Source: Rhizobium sp.
Lineage (GTDB): Bacteria; Pseudomonadota; Alphaproteobacteria; Rhizobiales; Rhizobiaceae
Direction of reading: 5' to 3'
DNA: 31,482 nt
Assembly: GCA_003501385.1 (NCBI GenBank)
Contig: DNPN01000053.1
Location: 1,610-33,091 of the forward strand
Position numbers and translations under genes: made by a program. The stretch's first letter is position 1. Every line of letters starts with the position of its first letter. The notes beneath the pieces were generated by a model that was not told the origin of the DNA, did not search any database, and saw only the letters and a list, made by a program, of their open reading frames with translations. This document shows, piece by piece, positions 23,787 through 31,461 of the stretch.

Positions 23787-25850
23787 CTATTTAAGATTGT
23801 ATGCGGCATCCATCGTCATGATCCGGGCGAGCTCGCCCCATTCCTGAGCGGGGTTTGATATTTCAGCTGCGTTCGCACGTGTCGTGCCCACCTGCATTGT
23901 CCCCGCCTGCACTGTCCCCCCCTGCACTGTCCCCCCCTGCACTGTCATTGCAATCGGTTGCACAATGGCAGGTTTCGGGTCTGGGTGTTCTGCAAGTTTC
24001 TGCAAGGCCGGTCGCGCCAAAAGCCATTGCTGCAAAACGTTCTGCTGGCCGGGGATGGCGCGGTCCTCTGCGTTGACCATCTCGCGAATTGCCTGTTCAA
24101 ACATCGGCTGATGCGCGGGCGCATTCGCAAATTGCAACCTTGCCGTATGATATTCAATATGACTGTTGTGGTCTGCGCGCAGATCGTCAATCACCGCTTG
24201 ACGCTGATCAAAGGGCACAATGTCAAACACCAGACCGATATTGCAGTAAAACATACCGGGCGGCGCGGCGGAACAGGAGCCCGTTGATGGGTTCCAATGG
24301 CCATTCTGAGGCAGATAGCGCAGACCATTCACCTCCACCCAATTAACATACAGATGACTGTCCGGGTCGCTGGACATATGGCTGATCTCGACACTGCGGA
24401 TATCAGCTGGCAGGTTTGCGGCCGGGATAATTGCCGTTTCCCACATGGGTTTCAAAGTGCCATTATCACCCTTGGCTCTCTGCTTTTGCAAATCGAGCCC
24501 AATGGTTTGCCGCAGGGTCGCGACCTCAGCCCCGTTCACCTTCACCGTGAACACGGTGGGTGTCATAATAAATTCCGAGCTGAAACGAATGGCCAGATCG
24601 CCCGAACGAGGCGTGCGATCCGCTACGCGCAGCGCATCCCACAACCGAGAAACAATCAGCTGCCGATAGGCAATCGTCTTTGTGTTCAGCCATGGCGTAC
24701 CCTCACGCCAGCCCGCCACGGATGGGGCCATAAACGGCGTCTGGCCCAGTTTGTCGAGATAGTCCACCAAAATCATGTCATCAGGCAGCTGCAGGCCAAA
24801 CGTGCGGCTGAAGCCGACAATCAGATCAATCGGCGATTTCACCAAATCGCCCCGATTGGCCGGGCTCCAGAACTCGGGGCTGAGAAACAGGGCGCGCAAA
24901 AAGGGGCGCAATTCATAGTCATGATCGCGCAAGACATCCGCCAGTCGGCCTGTCGCTTGCGGATTGGGGCGAATGGAAACAAATGCGGTGTAAAATTTGG
25001 CGGCAATCAAATTAGCCGTTGCCGGTTGGGCCAACAGGATATCACTGAGACGATCAATATTATCCTGAGTCCCTGCCGGAATGATCTGACCCAGAACGGT
25101 TTTCTGCCCTGTATCAGCCTGATCAACCGCAAAACGATACGTCCAGCCACCATCAAAATCCACACCATGCCCCGCCAGCGCCCGTGACACCTCGCGCACA
25201 TCCTGCTGATCATAATGTCCAATGCCAAGGGTGAACAATTCCATCAGTTCACGCGCCAGATTTTCATTGGGATGGCTGCTGGTGTTCCAGACATTATCCA
25301 GACTGGTCAGCATCATTGGATCGCGCAGCACATCGCGCAACAGCACCCGAAAATTGCCACCCCCCTCCCGACGAAACAGGGCAATCTGATCAAACAAAGG
25401 CGCACTAACCCGCCCCGGATCAAAGCGTGAGACAAAATGATTGTGCCAGAACAATGCCAATCTCTCGGCAAAAGGCGTTTTGCTGGTGATCATATGCTCA
25501 ATCCACTGCGCCTGCATCTGATCACGCTCTGCCACCCGTTGCAGCACAATATCGCGTGTTTCCCAACCATTTGCCCAATAATTTGGTCTTGGCAGAGAAA
25601 CAAACGGTGGCGGATCGGGCTGATCTGGATCCTCAAGACTATCAAGAATCCGATCAACCGCTTGTTCACGGCTGAGTTTGGCAAGTGACGCGATGTCAAC
25701 AGGACTGGCACCAAAAGTGAGCCGCTGCAAAAGGTGGCGTGCCTCATCGACATCCATGGCCCACACAGGAGCCGAAGCAGGTAGAAGCCAAAATCCAAGC
25801 AGAAAAATCGGCAAAATGAGCCGATTTGATAAAAACCCGATCAAATGCAT
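23787..25850 (-). CDS. DUF1800 secreted protein with inserted beta-rich module and pentapeptide repeats
   Basis: This 687-residue DUF1800 protein starts at ATG 25850; a GTG at 25928 would add 26 unlikely residues. The signal peptide spans about 1-31, ending APVWA. Family motifs are ARHLLQRLTFGAS just after cleavage, FWHNHF (134-139), ENLARELMELFTLG (196-209) and WLNTKTIAYRQL. Residues about 430-520 form an extra beta-rich segment (VFTVKVNGAEVATLRQT to LYVNWVEVNGLRYLP) that resembles small carbohydrate-binding modules, a tentative reading. Residues 635-659 are five degenerate copies of a GTVQG-like pentapeptide. It pairs with DUF1501, and the two are usually found together. It is the first gene of the module, downstream of an AT-rich leader. 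The function is unknown; a role in envelope polysaccharide handling is inferred from its neighbours. Confidence 0.88.
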   Translation of the reverse strand: MHLIGFLSNRLILPIFLLGFWLLPASAPVWAMDVDEARHLLQRLTFGASPVDIASLAKLSREQAVDRILDSLEDPDQPDPPPFVSLPRPNYWANGWETRDIVLQRVAERDQMQAQWIEHMITSKTPFAERLALFWHNHFVSRFDPGRVSAPLFDQIALFRREGGGNFRVLLRDVLRDPMMLTSLDNVWNTSSHPNENLARELMELFTLGIGHYDQQDVREVSRALAGHGVDFDGGWTYRFAVDQADTGQKTVLGQIIPAGTQDNIDRLSDILLAQPATANLIAAKFYTAFVSIRPNPQATGRLADVLRDHDYELRPFLRALFLSPEFWSPANRGDLVKSPIDLIVGFSRTFGLQLPDDMILVDYLDKLGQTPFMAPSVAGWREGTPWLNTKTIAYRQLIVSRLWDALRVADRTPRSGDLAIRFSSEFIMTPTVFTVKVNGAEVATLRQTIGLDLQKQRAKGDNGTLKPMWETAIIPAANLPADIRSVEISHMSSDPDSHLYVNWVEVNGLRYLPQNGHWNPSTGSCSAAPPGMFYCNIGLVFDIVPFDQRQAVIDDLRADHNSHIEYHTARLQFANAPAHQPMFEQAIREMVNAEDRAIPGQQNVLQQWLLARPALQKLAEHPDPKPAIVQPIAMTVQGGTVQGGTVQAGTMQVGTTRANAAEISNPAQEWGELARIMTMDAAYNLK
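23891..23950. repeat. Four tandem 15-bp units inside the DUF1800 gene
   Basis: Units at 23891, 23906, 23921 and 23936 share CCTGCAYTGT followed by mostly C. Two C7 runs (23916-23922 and 23931-23937) result. On the coding strand they give the GTVQG-like pentapeptides. Because the unit is 15 bp, copy-number change keeps the frame, whereas slippage in a C7 run would break it. Confidence 0.85.
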
Positions 25851-25860
25851 GATAAAATCC

Positions 25861-26040
25861 AAAGTATTAAATATAGAAGAACAAAAACATGTAAATAACA
25901 AAATATATAAAGATGCAAATGAGTACACATCATAAATTGAACATTTAAATCGATTTTATTTATTGGTGCATTTATTAGAGGAATGTAAAGAAGACGTATT
26001 TTGATTTAAATACATTTTGATATTGTTATATTTTTATTTA
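25861..26040. other. AT-rich island upstream of the DUF1800 gene
   Basis: By direct count 35 of 180 bases are G or C (19%), far below the flanking genes. It covers most of the leader between the divergent DUF1800 and smoE genes (gap 25851-26336). No coding region is convincing here; a plus-strand frame at 26017-26340 is low-quality. It probably holds the module promoter and may be a target of AT-binding silencers of the Ros/MucR or similar type. Confidence 0.75.
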
Positions 26041-26176
26041 ATGATTTTGCATCTGCCGATATATAAAATACCTGGGGTCCATCACACGCAACACTTCGCG
26101 AGACGCACAGAACCGACATGCCCCTTTTACCCCTCTGGATTTGCAAGCACTTCGGCACCGCAACAACGAATTACCA

Positions 26177-26205
26177 TTGACATTTCGTTCGATAAGTCGA
26201 GTAAT
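26177..26205 (+). promoter_or_regulatory. Candidate sigma-70 promoter of the smo operon
   Basis: TTGACA (26177-26182) is followed after exactly 17 bases by AGTAAT (26200-26205), a 4/6 match to the -10 consensus. It lies 132 bases before the smoE ATG, leaving a leader of about 125 bases. The SorC-type regulator could act nearby, but I see no clear operator. Confidence 0.5.
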
Positions 26206-26336
26206 TGCCCAACGTCTAAGCGAATGCTCAGATTGATTGATGAAGATCAGCTGATGGCGCTATGGTCCCGGGCAATTCCGCTGGGTCACAATCGTCATTT
26301 TTCGATAGATTGCCTTGTTCTTCTTGGGAGGAAGAT

Positions 26337-27656
26337 ATGACACTGAAAACAATTCTGCTCGGCACATGTTCCGTGTTGGCTCTGGCTGGCACGACATCTG
26401 CCGAAACTCTGACGATTGCCACCGTCAACAATGGCGACATGATCCGTATGCAAAAGCTGACGGATGATTTTACCAAGAAAAACCCCGGCATTGATGTGAA
26501 GTGGGTGACGCTGGAAGAAAATGTTCTGCGCCAAAAGGTTACGACTGACGTGGCCACCAAGGGCGGCCAGTATGACGTGATGACCATTGGCATTTATGAA
26601 GCACCCATCTGGGGCAAGCAGGGCTGGCTGGCCCCGCTGGACAAGTTGAGTGCCGACAAAGCTTACGACGCTGCCGACCTTCTGCCGCCGGTGCGCTCTG
26701 GCCTTACCGTCGATGGCAAGCTTTATGCCGCACCGTTTTATGCCGAAAGCTCGATGGTGATGTATCGCAAGGATCTGTTTGAAAAAGCAGGCCTGAAAAT
26801 GCCGGAAGCTCCCACATGGGACTTTATCAAGCAAGCCGCCGACAAGATCACCGACAAATCCAAGGAAGTCTACGGCATCTGCCTGCGTGGCAAGGCTGGC
26901 TGGGGTGAAAACATCGCCTTCCTGTCTGCCATGTCCAATTCCTTTGGTGCGCGCTGGTTTGATGAACAGTGGAAGCCACAGTTTGATCAGCCGGAGTGGA
27001 AAAAGACCCTTCAATTCTATGTGGACCTGATGAAGAAAGACGGCCCTCCCGGTGCGTCTTCCAACGGCTTTAATGAAAACCTCGCCCTGTTCCAAACCGG
27101 AAAGTGCGGCATGTGGATTGATGCCACGGTTGCAGCATCCTTCGTGACCAACCCGAAGGAATCCAAGGTTGCCGATCAGGTCGGCTTTGCTTTGGCTCCC
27201 GATAATGGTCTTGGCAAGCGCGGCAACTGGCTGTGGTCTTGGAACCTCGCCATTCCGGCTGGCTCCAAGAAGGTTGAAGCCGCTGAAAAGTTCATCGCCT
27301 GGGCAACCAGCAAGGACTATCTGAAGCTGGTGGCGGAGAAGGATGGCTGGGCCAATGTGCCTCCGGGCACGCGCACTTCGCTCTATGCCAATGCCGATTA
27401 CCAGAAGGCAGCACCGTTTGCCAAAATGACGCTGGATAGCATCAACTCGGCAGACCCCAAGCACCCCACCGTCAAGCCTGTGCCTTATGAGGGCGTGCAA
27501 TATGTGGCGATCCCAGAATTCCAGGGCATCGGCACCGCCGTTGGCCAGCAATTCTCGGCGGCACTTGCGGGGCAGACCACGGTGGATCAGGCGCTGAAGA
27601 CGGCGCAGACGTTGACCGAGCGTGAGATGAAGAAGGCGGGTTATCCGAAGAAGTAA
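26337..27656 (+). CDS. smoE: Polyol ABC transporter substrate-binding protein
   Basis: This 439-residue periplasmic binding protein of the extracellular solute-binding family 1 type captures sorbitol, mannitol or related polyols. The signal peptide is residues 1-22 (MTLKTILLG to TTSA). The mature part shows IYEAPIWGKQGWLAPLDKL, and later GKCGMWIDATVAASFV and GNWLWSWNLAIPAGSKK, typical of SmoE/MtlE proteins. GGGAGGAAG is well placed before the ATG at 26337; the frame opens 75 bases earlier but without similarity. It is first in a five-gene operon that keeps the Rhodobacter/Sinorhizobium-type smo content. A hairpin after the gene probably raises its expression relative to the permeases. Confidence 0.95.
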   Translation: MTLKTILLGTCSVLALAGTTSAETLTIATVNNGDMIRMQKLTDDFTKKNPGIDVKWVTLEENVLRQKVTTDVATKGGQYDVMTIGIYEAPIWGKQGWLAPLDKLSADKAYDAADLLPPVRSGLTVDGKLYAAPFYAESSMVMYRKDLFEKAGLKMPEAPTWDFIKQAADKITDKSKEVYGICLRGKAGWGENIAFLSAMSNSFGARWFDEQWKPQFDQPEWKKTLQFYVDLMKKDGPPGASSNGFNENLALFQTGKCGMWIDATVAASFVTNPKESKVADQVGFALAPDNGLGKRGNWLWSWNLAIPAGSKKVEAAEKFIAWATSKDYLKLVAEKDGWANVPPGTRTSLYANADYQKAAPFAKMTLDSINSADPKHPTVKPVPYEGVQYVAIPEFQGIGTAVGQQFSAALAGQTTVDQALKTAQTLTEREMKKAGYPKK

Positions 27657-27682
27657 GGGGAAAAGGCCCTTTCTGCCCTCGT

Positions 27683-27738
27683 GATACCCCCTCTGGCTGC
27701 CGCCATCTCCCCCACAAGGGCAGGGCAGAGGGGGTATC
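27683..27738. repeat. 13-bp palindrome of rhizobial repeat type in the smoE-smoF gap
   Basis: GATACCCCCTCTG (27683-27695) is perfectly inverted as CAGAGGGGGTATC (27726-27738). The left half and loop (ACCCCCTCTGGCTGCCGCCA and on) align with 31321-31343, so both are copies of one dispersed palindromic element, probably the RIME type. At this site it can act as an mRNA-stabilising or attenuating hairpin between the binding protein and permease genes. Confidence 0.65.
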
Positions 27739-27788
27739 CCAAAGCACAACATTTCAATTTCCAACACCCCCAAAGAGGCGCGGCAGAC

Positions 27789-28661
27789 ATGGCGACGACC
27801 CATACCCATTCCTCGGCCCGATGGATGATGGCACCTTCCGTTCTCCTGCTGTTTGCATGGATGATTGTGCCGCTGGTCATGACCATCTATTTCTCGGTGC
27901 TGAACTATAATCTGCTGATGCCCGGCGTGCATGAATTCGTCGGCCTGCTGAATTACGAATATTTCCTCACCGATCCGGCCTTCTTTGCAGCGCTCACCAA
28001 CACCCTGATATTGGTGGGCGGCGTACTCGCGATCTCGATCATTGGTGGCATTGCGCTGGCACTGCTGCTGGATCAGCCGATGTTTGGCCAAGGCATTGTC
28101 CGCATTCTGGTGATTTCGCCCTTCTTCATCATGCCAACCGTTGCCGCCCTTGTGTGGAAAAACATGCTGATGAACCCGGTGAACGGTCTGTTTGCCTTCG
28201 CTTTCCGGGCCGTTGGGCTGGAGCCGCTGGATTGGCTGGCCACCATTCCGCTGCTGTCCATCATCATCATTGTTGCTTGGCAATGGCTGCCGTTTGCAAC
28301 ACTGATCCTGCTCACCGCCCTGCAATCGCTGAGTGAGGAGCAGAAGGAAGCCGCCGAGATGGATGGCGCAGGGCCGATCTCGAAATTCATCTATATTACG
28401 CTTCCGCATATGGCCCGCGCCATCACCGTGGTGGTGTTGATCGAGACCATCTTCCTGCTCTCGGTGTTTGCCGAAATTCTCGTGACCACCAATGGCGGCC
28501 CCGGCACCGACAGCACCAACCTGACCTATCTGATCTACAATCAGGCCCTGCTGCAATTTGACATTGGCGGCGCATCCGCTGGCGGCATTGTGGCTGTGGT
28601 GCTGGCCAATATCGTTGCCCTTTTCCTGATCCGCCTCATCGGCAAGAACCTGGAGAGCTGA
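27789..28661 (+). CDS. smoF: Polyol ABC transporter permease, MalF-like
   Basis: This 290-residue inner-membrane permease has about six hydrophobic helices. The coupling loop EAAEMDGAGPISKFIYITLPHM matches the EAA motif of sugar importers. The segment FAEILVTTNGGPGTDSTNLTYLIY is a standard MalF-type C-terminal signature. I use the ATG at 27789, with GAGG upstream; the frame opens earlier inside the repeat, without similarity. It is followed by smoG after 3 bases, so the two are coupled. It forms half of the polyol channel. Confidence 0.94.
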   Translation: MATTHTHSSARWMMAPSVLLLFAWMIVPLVMTIYFSVLNYNLLMPGVHEFVGLLNYEYFLTDPAFFAALTNTLILVGGVLAISIIGGIALALLLDQPMFGQGIVRILVISPFFIMPTVAALVWKNMLMNPVNGLFAFAFRAVGLEPLDWLATIPLLSIIIIVAWQWLPFATLILLTALQSLSEEQKEAAEMDGAGPISKFIYITLPHMARAITVVVLIETIFLLSVFAEILVTTNGGPGTDSTNLTYLIYNQALLQFDIGGASAGGIVAVVLANIVALFLIRLIGKNLES

Positions 28662-28664
28662 TCA

Positions 28665-29495
28665 ATGGCACGCGCAATATCAACCAAGCGTAAGCTAACC
28701 TTTACCCTGATTGCCTGGGCCATTGGCTTGCTGATGTTCTTCCCGATCCTGTGGACCTTCCTCACCAGTTTCAAAAGCGAAGGCGATGCCATCGCCTCGC
28801 CTCCGGTGTTTCTGTTCTTCCATTGGACCACGGAAAACTATGTCGAGGTGCAGGGACGCTCTGATTACTTTGCTCATTTCATGAACTCGGTGATCATCTC
28901 CTTTGGCTCCACGCTTTTGGGCCTGGCCATTGCCATTCCATCGGCTTGGGCCATGGCGTTTTCGCCCACCAAGCGCACCAAGGATGTGCTGATGTGGATG
29001 CTCTCCACCAAGATGATGCCGCCTGTGGGCGCGCTGATTCCGATCTATCTTTTGTTTCGCGATGGCGGATTGCTCGATAGCCGCATCGGTCTGGTGGCTG
29101 TGCTGACCATGATCAACCTGCCAATCATCATCTGGATGCTCTACACCTATTTCAAGGAAATTCCCGGCGAAATTCTCGAAGCCGCCCGTATGGATGGCGC
29201 ATCCCTGATCAAGGAAATCATCTATGTGCTGACGCCGATGGCGGTGCCGGGCATTGCCTCGACCATGCTGTTGAACATCATTCTATCATGGAACGAGGCG
29301 TTCTGGACCCTCAATCTCACCACGTCAGTTGCGGCACCGCTCACCACCTTCATCGCCTCCTATTCCAGCCCCGAAGGCCTGTTTTACGCCAAGCTCTCGG
29401 CTGCCTCCACCATGGCGATTGCCCCAATCGTTGTGCTCGGATGGTTCAGCCAGAAACAGCTGGTGCGCGGACTGACTTTTGGCGCGGTTAAATAA
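28665..29495 (+). CDS. smoG: Polyol ABC transporter permease, MalG-like
   Basis: This 276-residue inner-membrane permease is the second half of the channel. It starts with a short basic tail and a helix (LIAWAIGLLMFFPILWTFLTSFK), then the MalG-typical FMNSVIISFGSTLLGLAIAIPSAWAMAF. The EAA loop reads EILEAARMDGASLIKEIIYV. The C-terminus KQLVRGLTFGAVK is the usual end of this family. It lies 12 bases before smoK. Confidence 0.95.
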   Translation: MARAISTKRKLTFTLIAWAIGLLMFFPILWTFLTSFKSEGDAIASPPVFLFFHWTTENYVEVQGRSDYFAHFMNSVIISFGSTLLGLAIAIPSAWAMAFSPTKRTKDVLMWMLSTKMMPPVGALIPIYLLFRDGGLLDSRIGLVAVLTMINLPIIIWMLYTYFKEIPGEILEAARMDGASLIKEIIYVLTPMAVPGIASTMLLNIILSWNEAFWTLNLTTSVAAPLTTFIASYSSPEGLFYAKLSAASTMAIAPIVVLGWFSQKQLVRGLTFGAVK

Positions 29496-29507
29496 GGATC
29501 ACACACT

Positions 29508-30506
29508 ATGGGCAGTATTCAGCTTAAAAACGTCTCGAAAGCCTTTGCCGAGCACAAGGTTATTCCCGGCATTGATCTGGAGATCAACAATGGCGAATTC
29601 GTTGTGTTTGTTGGTCCCTCCGGCTGCGGCAAATCCACCCTGCTGCGGCTGATTGCCGGGCTGGAGGATACCTCCGGCGGCAAGATCTTCATTGATGGCA
29701 CCGACGCCACAGACCGCAAACCGTCTGAGCGCGGCCTTGCCATGGTGTTTCAATCCTATGCGCTCTATCCGCATATGAGTGTGCGCTCCAACATCGGCTT
29801 TCCGCTGAAAATGGCGGGCATGGACAAGGGCGAGATTGACAAGAAGGTCACGGATGCCGCCCGTATCCTCAACCTCACAGATTATCTCGACCGCAAACCG
29901 CGCCAGCTTTCCGGTGGTCAGCGCCAGCGCGTGGCGATTGGCCGGGCGATTGTGCGCTCGCCATCGTGCTTTTTGTTTGATGAGCCGCTGTCCAATCTGG
30001 ATGCGGCCCTGCGCGTCAACATGCGGCTGGAAATTACCGAATTGCACCAGAAGCTGGGCGCGACCTCGATTTACGTCACCCACGATCAGGTGGAAGCCAT
30101 GACCATGGCCGATAAGATTGTGGTGCTCAACAAGGGCCGGATTGAGCAAGTCGGCTCGCCAATGGAGCTGTATCATAAGCCCGCCAATCTGTTTGTGGCT
30201 GGCTTTATTGGCTCGCCGAAAATGAACCTGATTTCCGGCGAGACAGCCGCGAAATATGGAGCGACCACCATCGGCGTGCGCCCGGAACATGTGACGCTCT
30301 CCACCACCGATGGCGCGTGGAAAGGCAAGGTGACGATTGCCGAACATCTCGGTTCTGACACCCATTTGCACGTTGATGTTGATGGCCTTGGCCACCTCAC
30401 TGCCCGTGCGGACGGCGACTTCACCGCTCGCCATGGCGACACGGTATTCATCACCCCGGATGACAGCCGCATCCATCGTTTTAACGAACAGGGATTAGCA
30501 GCATGA
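29508..30506 (+). CDS. smoK: Polyol ABC transporter ATPase, MalK/UgpC family
   Basis: This 332-residue ATPase has Walker A GPSGCGKST (36-44), Q-loop MVFQSYALYPHMSV, signature LSGGQRQRVAIGRAIVR, Walker B with D-loop CFLFDEPLSNLDA, and H-loop YVTHDQVEAMTMAD. A C-terminal TOBE-like regulatory domain includes IGVRPEHV and the closing RIHRFNEQGLAA. AAGGA sits before the ATG. Its stop overlaps the smoS start by 4 bases (ATGA), so transport and oxidation are translationally linked. The length is slightly short of typical MalK because the regulatory domain is compact, as in SmoK proteins. Confidence 0.95.
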   Translation: MGSIQLKNVSKAFAEHKVIPGIDLEINNGEFVVFVGPSGCGKSTLLRLIAGLEDTSGGKIFIDGTDATDRKPSERGLAMVFQSYALYPHMSVRSNIGFPLKMAGMDKGEIDKKVTDAARILNLTDYLDRKPRQLSGGQRQRVAIGRAIVRSPSCFLFDEPLSNLDAALRVNMRLEITELHQKLGATSIYVTHDQVEAMTMADKIVVLNKGRIEQVGSPMELYHKPANLFVAGFIGSPKMNLISGETAAKYGATTIGVRPEHVTLSTTDGAWKGKVTIAEHLGSDTHLHVDVDGLGHLTARADGDFTARHGDTVFITPDDSRIHRFNEQGLAA

Positions 30507-31279
30507 CTGGCAGATTAAACGGAAAATCCGCCCTCATTACCGGATCGGCTCGTGGTATTGGCCGTGCTTTTGCGGAAAGCTATGTGCGTGAAGGTGCCAC
30601 GGTTGCCATTGCCGACATTAATATGGAACGGGCATTGGAAACGGCGAAAGCCATTGGCGAAAAAGCCTATGCCGTGCATTTGGATGTGACCAATCAGGCC
30701 TCCATTGATGCCGCCATCAAGACTGTGGAAGACAAGACGGGCGGCCTGGACATCCTCATCAACAACGCCGCCCTGTTTGATCTTGCACCCATCGTGGACA
30801 TCACCCGCGAGAGCTATGATCGGTTGTTTTCCATCAATGTCGCCGGATCGCTGTTTACGCTGCAAGCGGCGGCAAAGTCGATGATCGCCCGTGGCAAGGG
30901 TGGCAAGATTATCAATATGGCCAGCCAGGCCGGACGGCGCGGCGAAGCGCTGGTGGCGGTCTATTGCGCCACCAAGGCAGCCATCATCTCAATCACCCAA
31001 TCGGCCGGGCTGGACCTGATCAAGCATGGCATCAATGTCAACGCCATTGCCCCCGGCGTGGTCGATGGCGAGCATTGGGATGGTGTGGATGCGCTGTTTG
31101 CCAAACATGAAAACCGCGCCCCCGGCGAGAAGAAAAAGCTGGTGGGTGAGGCTGTTCCGTTTGGCCGCATGGGCACAGCGCAGGACCTCACGGGCATGGC
31201 GATTTTTCTGGCCTCAAGCGATGCCGATTACGTGGTGGCCCAGACCTATAACGTCGATGGTGGCAATTGGATGAGCTGA
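30503..31279 (+). CDS. smoS: Sorbitol (polyol) dehydrogenase, classical SDR
   Basis: This 258-residue NAD-dependent short-chain dehydrogenase oxidises sorbitol to fructose and often galactitol. The cofactor motif is TGSARGIG (13-20), NNAA is at 87-90, and the catalytic Ser141 with Tyr154/Lys158 lies in MASQAGRRG and YCATK. The segment APGVVDGEHWDGVD and the C-terminus AQTYNVDGGNWMS match Rhodobacter-type SmoS closely as I recall it. It is the last smo gene in the window. A mannitol dehydrogenase gene (mtlK) often follows in relatives and may lie past the right edge. Confidence 0.95.
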   Translation: MTGRLNGKSALITGSARGIGRAFAESYVREGATVAIADINMERALETAKAIGEKAYAVHLDVTNQASIDAAIKTVEDKTGGLDILINNAALFDLAPIVDITRESYDRLFSINVAGSLFTLQAAAKSMIARGKGGKIINMASQAGRRGEALVAVYCATKAAIISITQSAGLDLIKHGINVNAIAPGVVDGEHWDGVDALFAKHENRAPGEKKKLVGEAVPFGRMGTAQDLTGMAIFLASSDADYVVAQTYNVDGGNWMS

Positions 31280-31320
31280 GATGGTCTGTTTGCTGAGGTG
31301 TTTTGCTGCATGGGCTTCGC

Positions 31321-31365
31321 ACCCCCTCATCCGGCTGCCGCCACCTTCTCCCCGCTGGGGAGAAG
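31321..31365 (+). repeat. Rhizobial palindromic repeat downstream of smoS
   Basis: ACCCCCTCATCCGGCTGCCG is followed by a perfect 9-bp stem CTTCTCCCC/GGGGAGAAG (31345-31353 with 31357-31365) around GCT. The left part matches the element in the smoE-smoF gap. It lies 41 bases past the smoS stop and may end or stabilise the operon mRNA. Confidence 0.7.
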
Positions 31366-31461
31366 AGACATTGTCGATAGGGCAGAACTCAAAAAGCAAG
31401 CACTTAGAACCGCTCCCAGCAAACCTCGACAGAATAAAGCATGGGACCGTGCAACCTGCCT

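Noticed and set aside
23891..23950. CRISPR or microsatellite array
   Set aside because: Units are 15 bp, directly abutting, with no spacers. They encode an in-frame pentapeptide repeat.
26017..26340. 107-codon plus-strand frame before smoE
   Set aside because: It runs through the AT-rich island and the candidate smo promoter, has no similarity to any family I recognise, and overlaps the smoE start in another frame.
26295..28556. 753-codon open frame antisense to smoE and smoF
   Set aside because: It lies opposite two clear transporter genes, has a His/Gln/Arg-rich low-quality composition and no domain. It is an effect of codon bias on the complementary strand.
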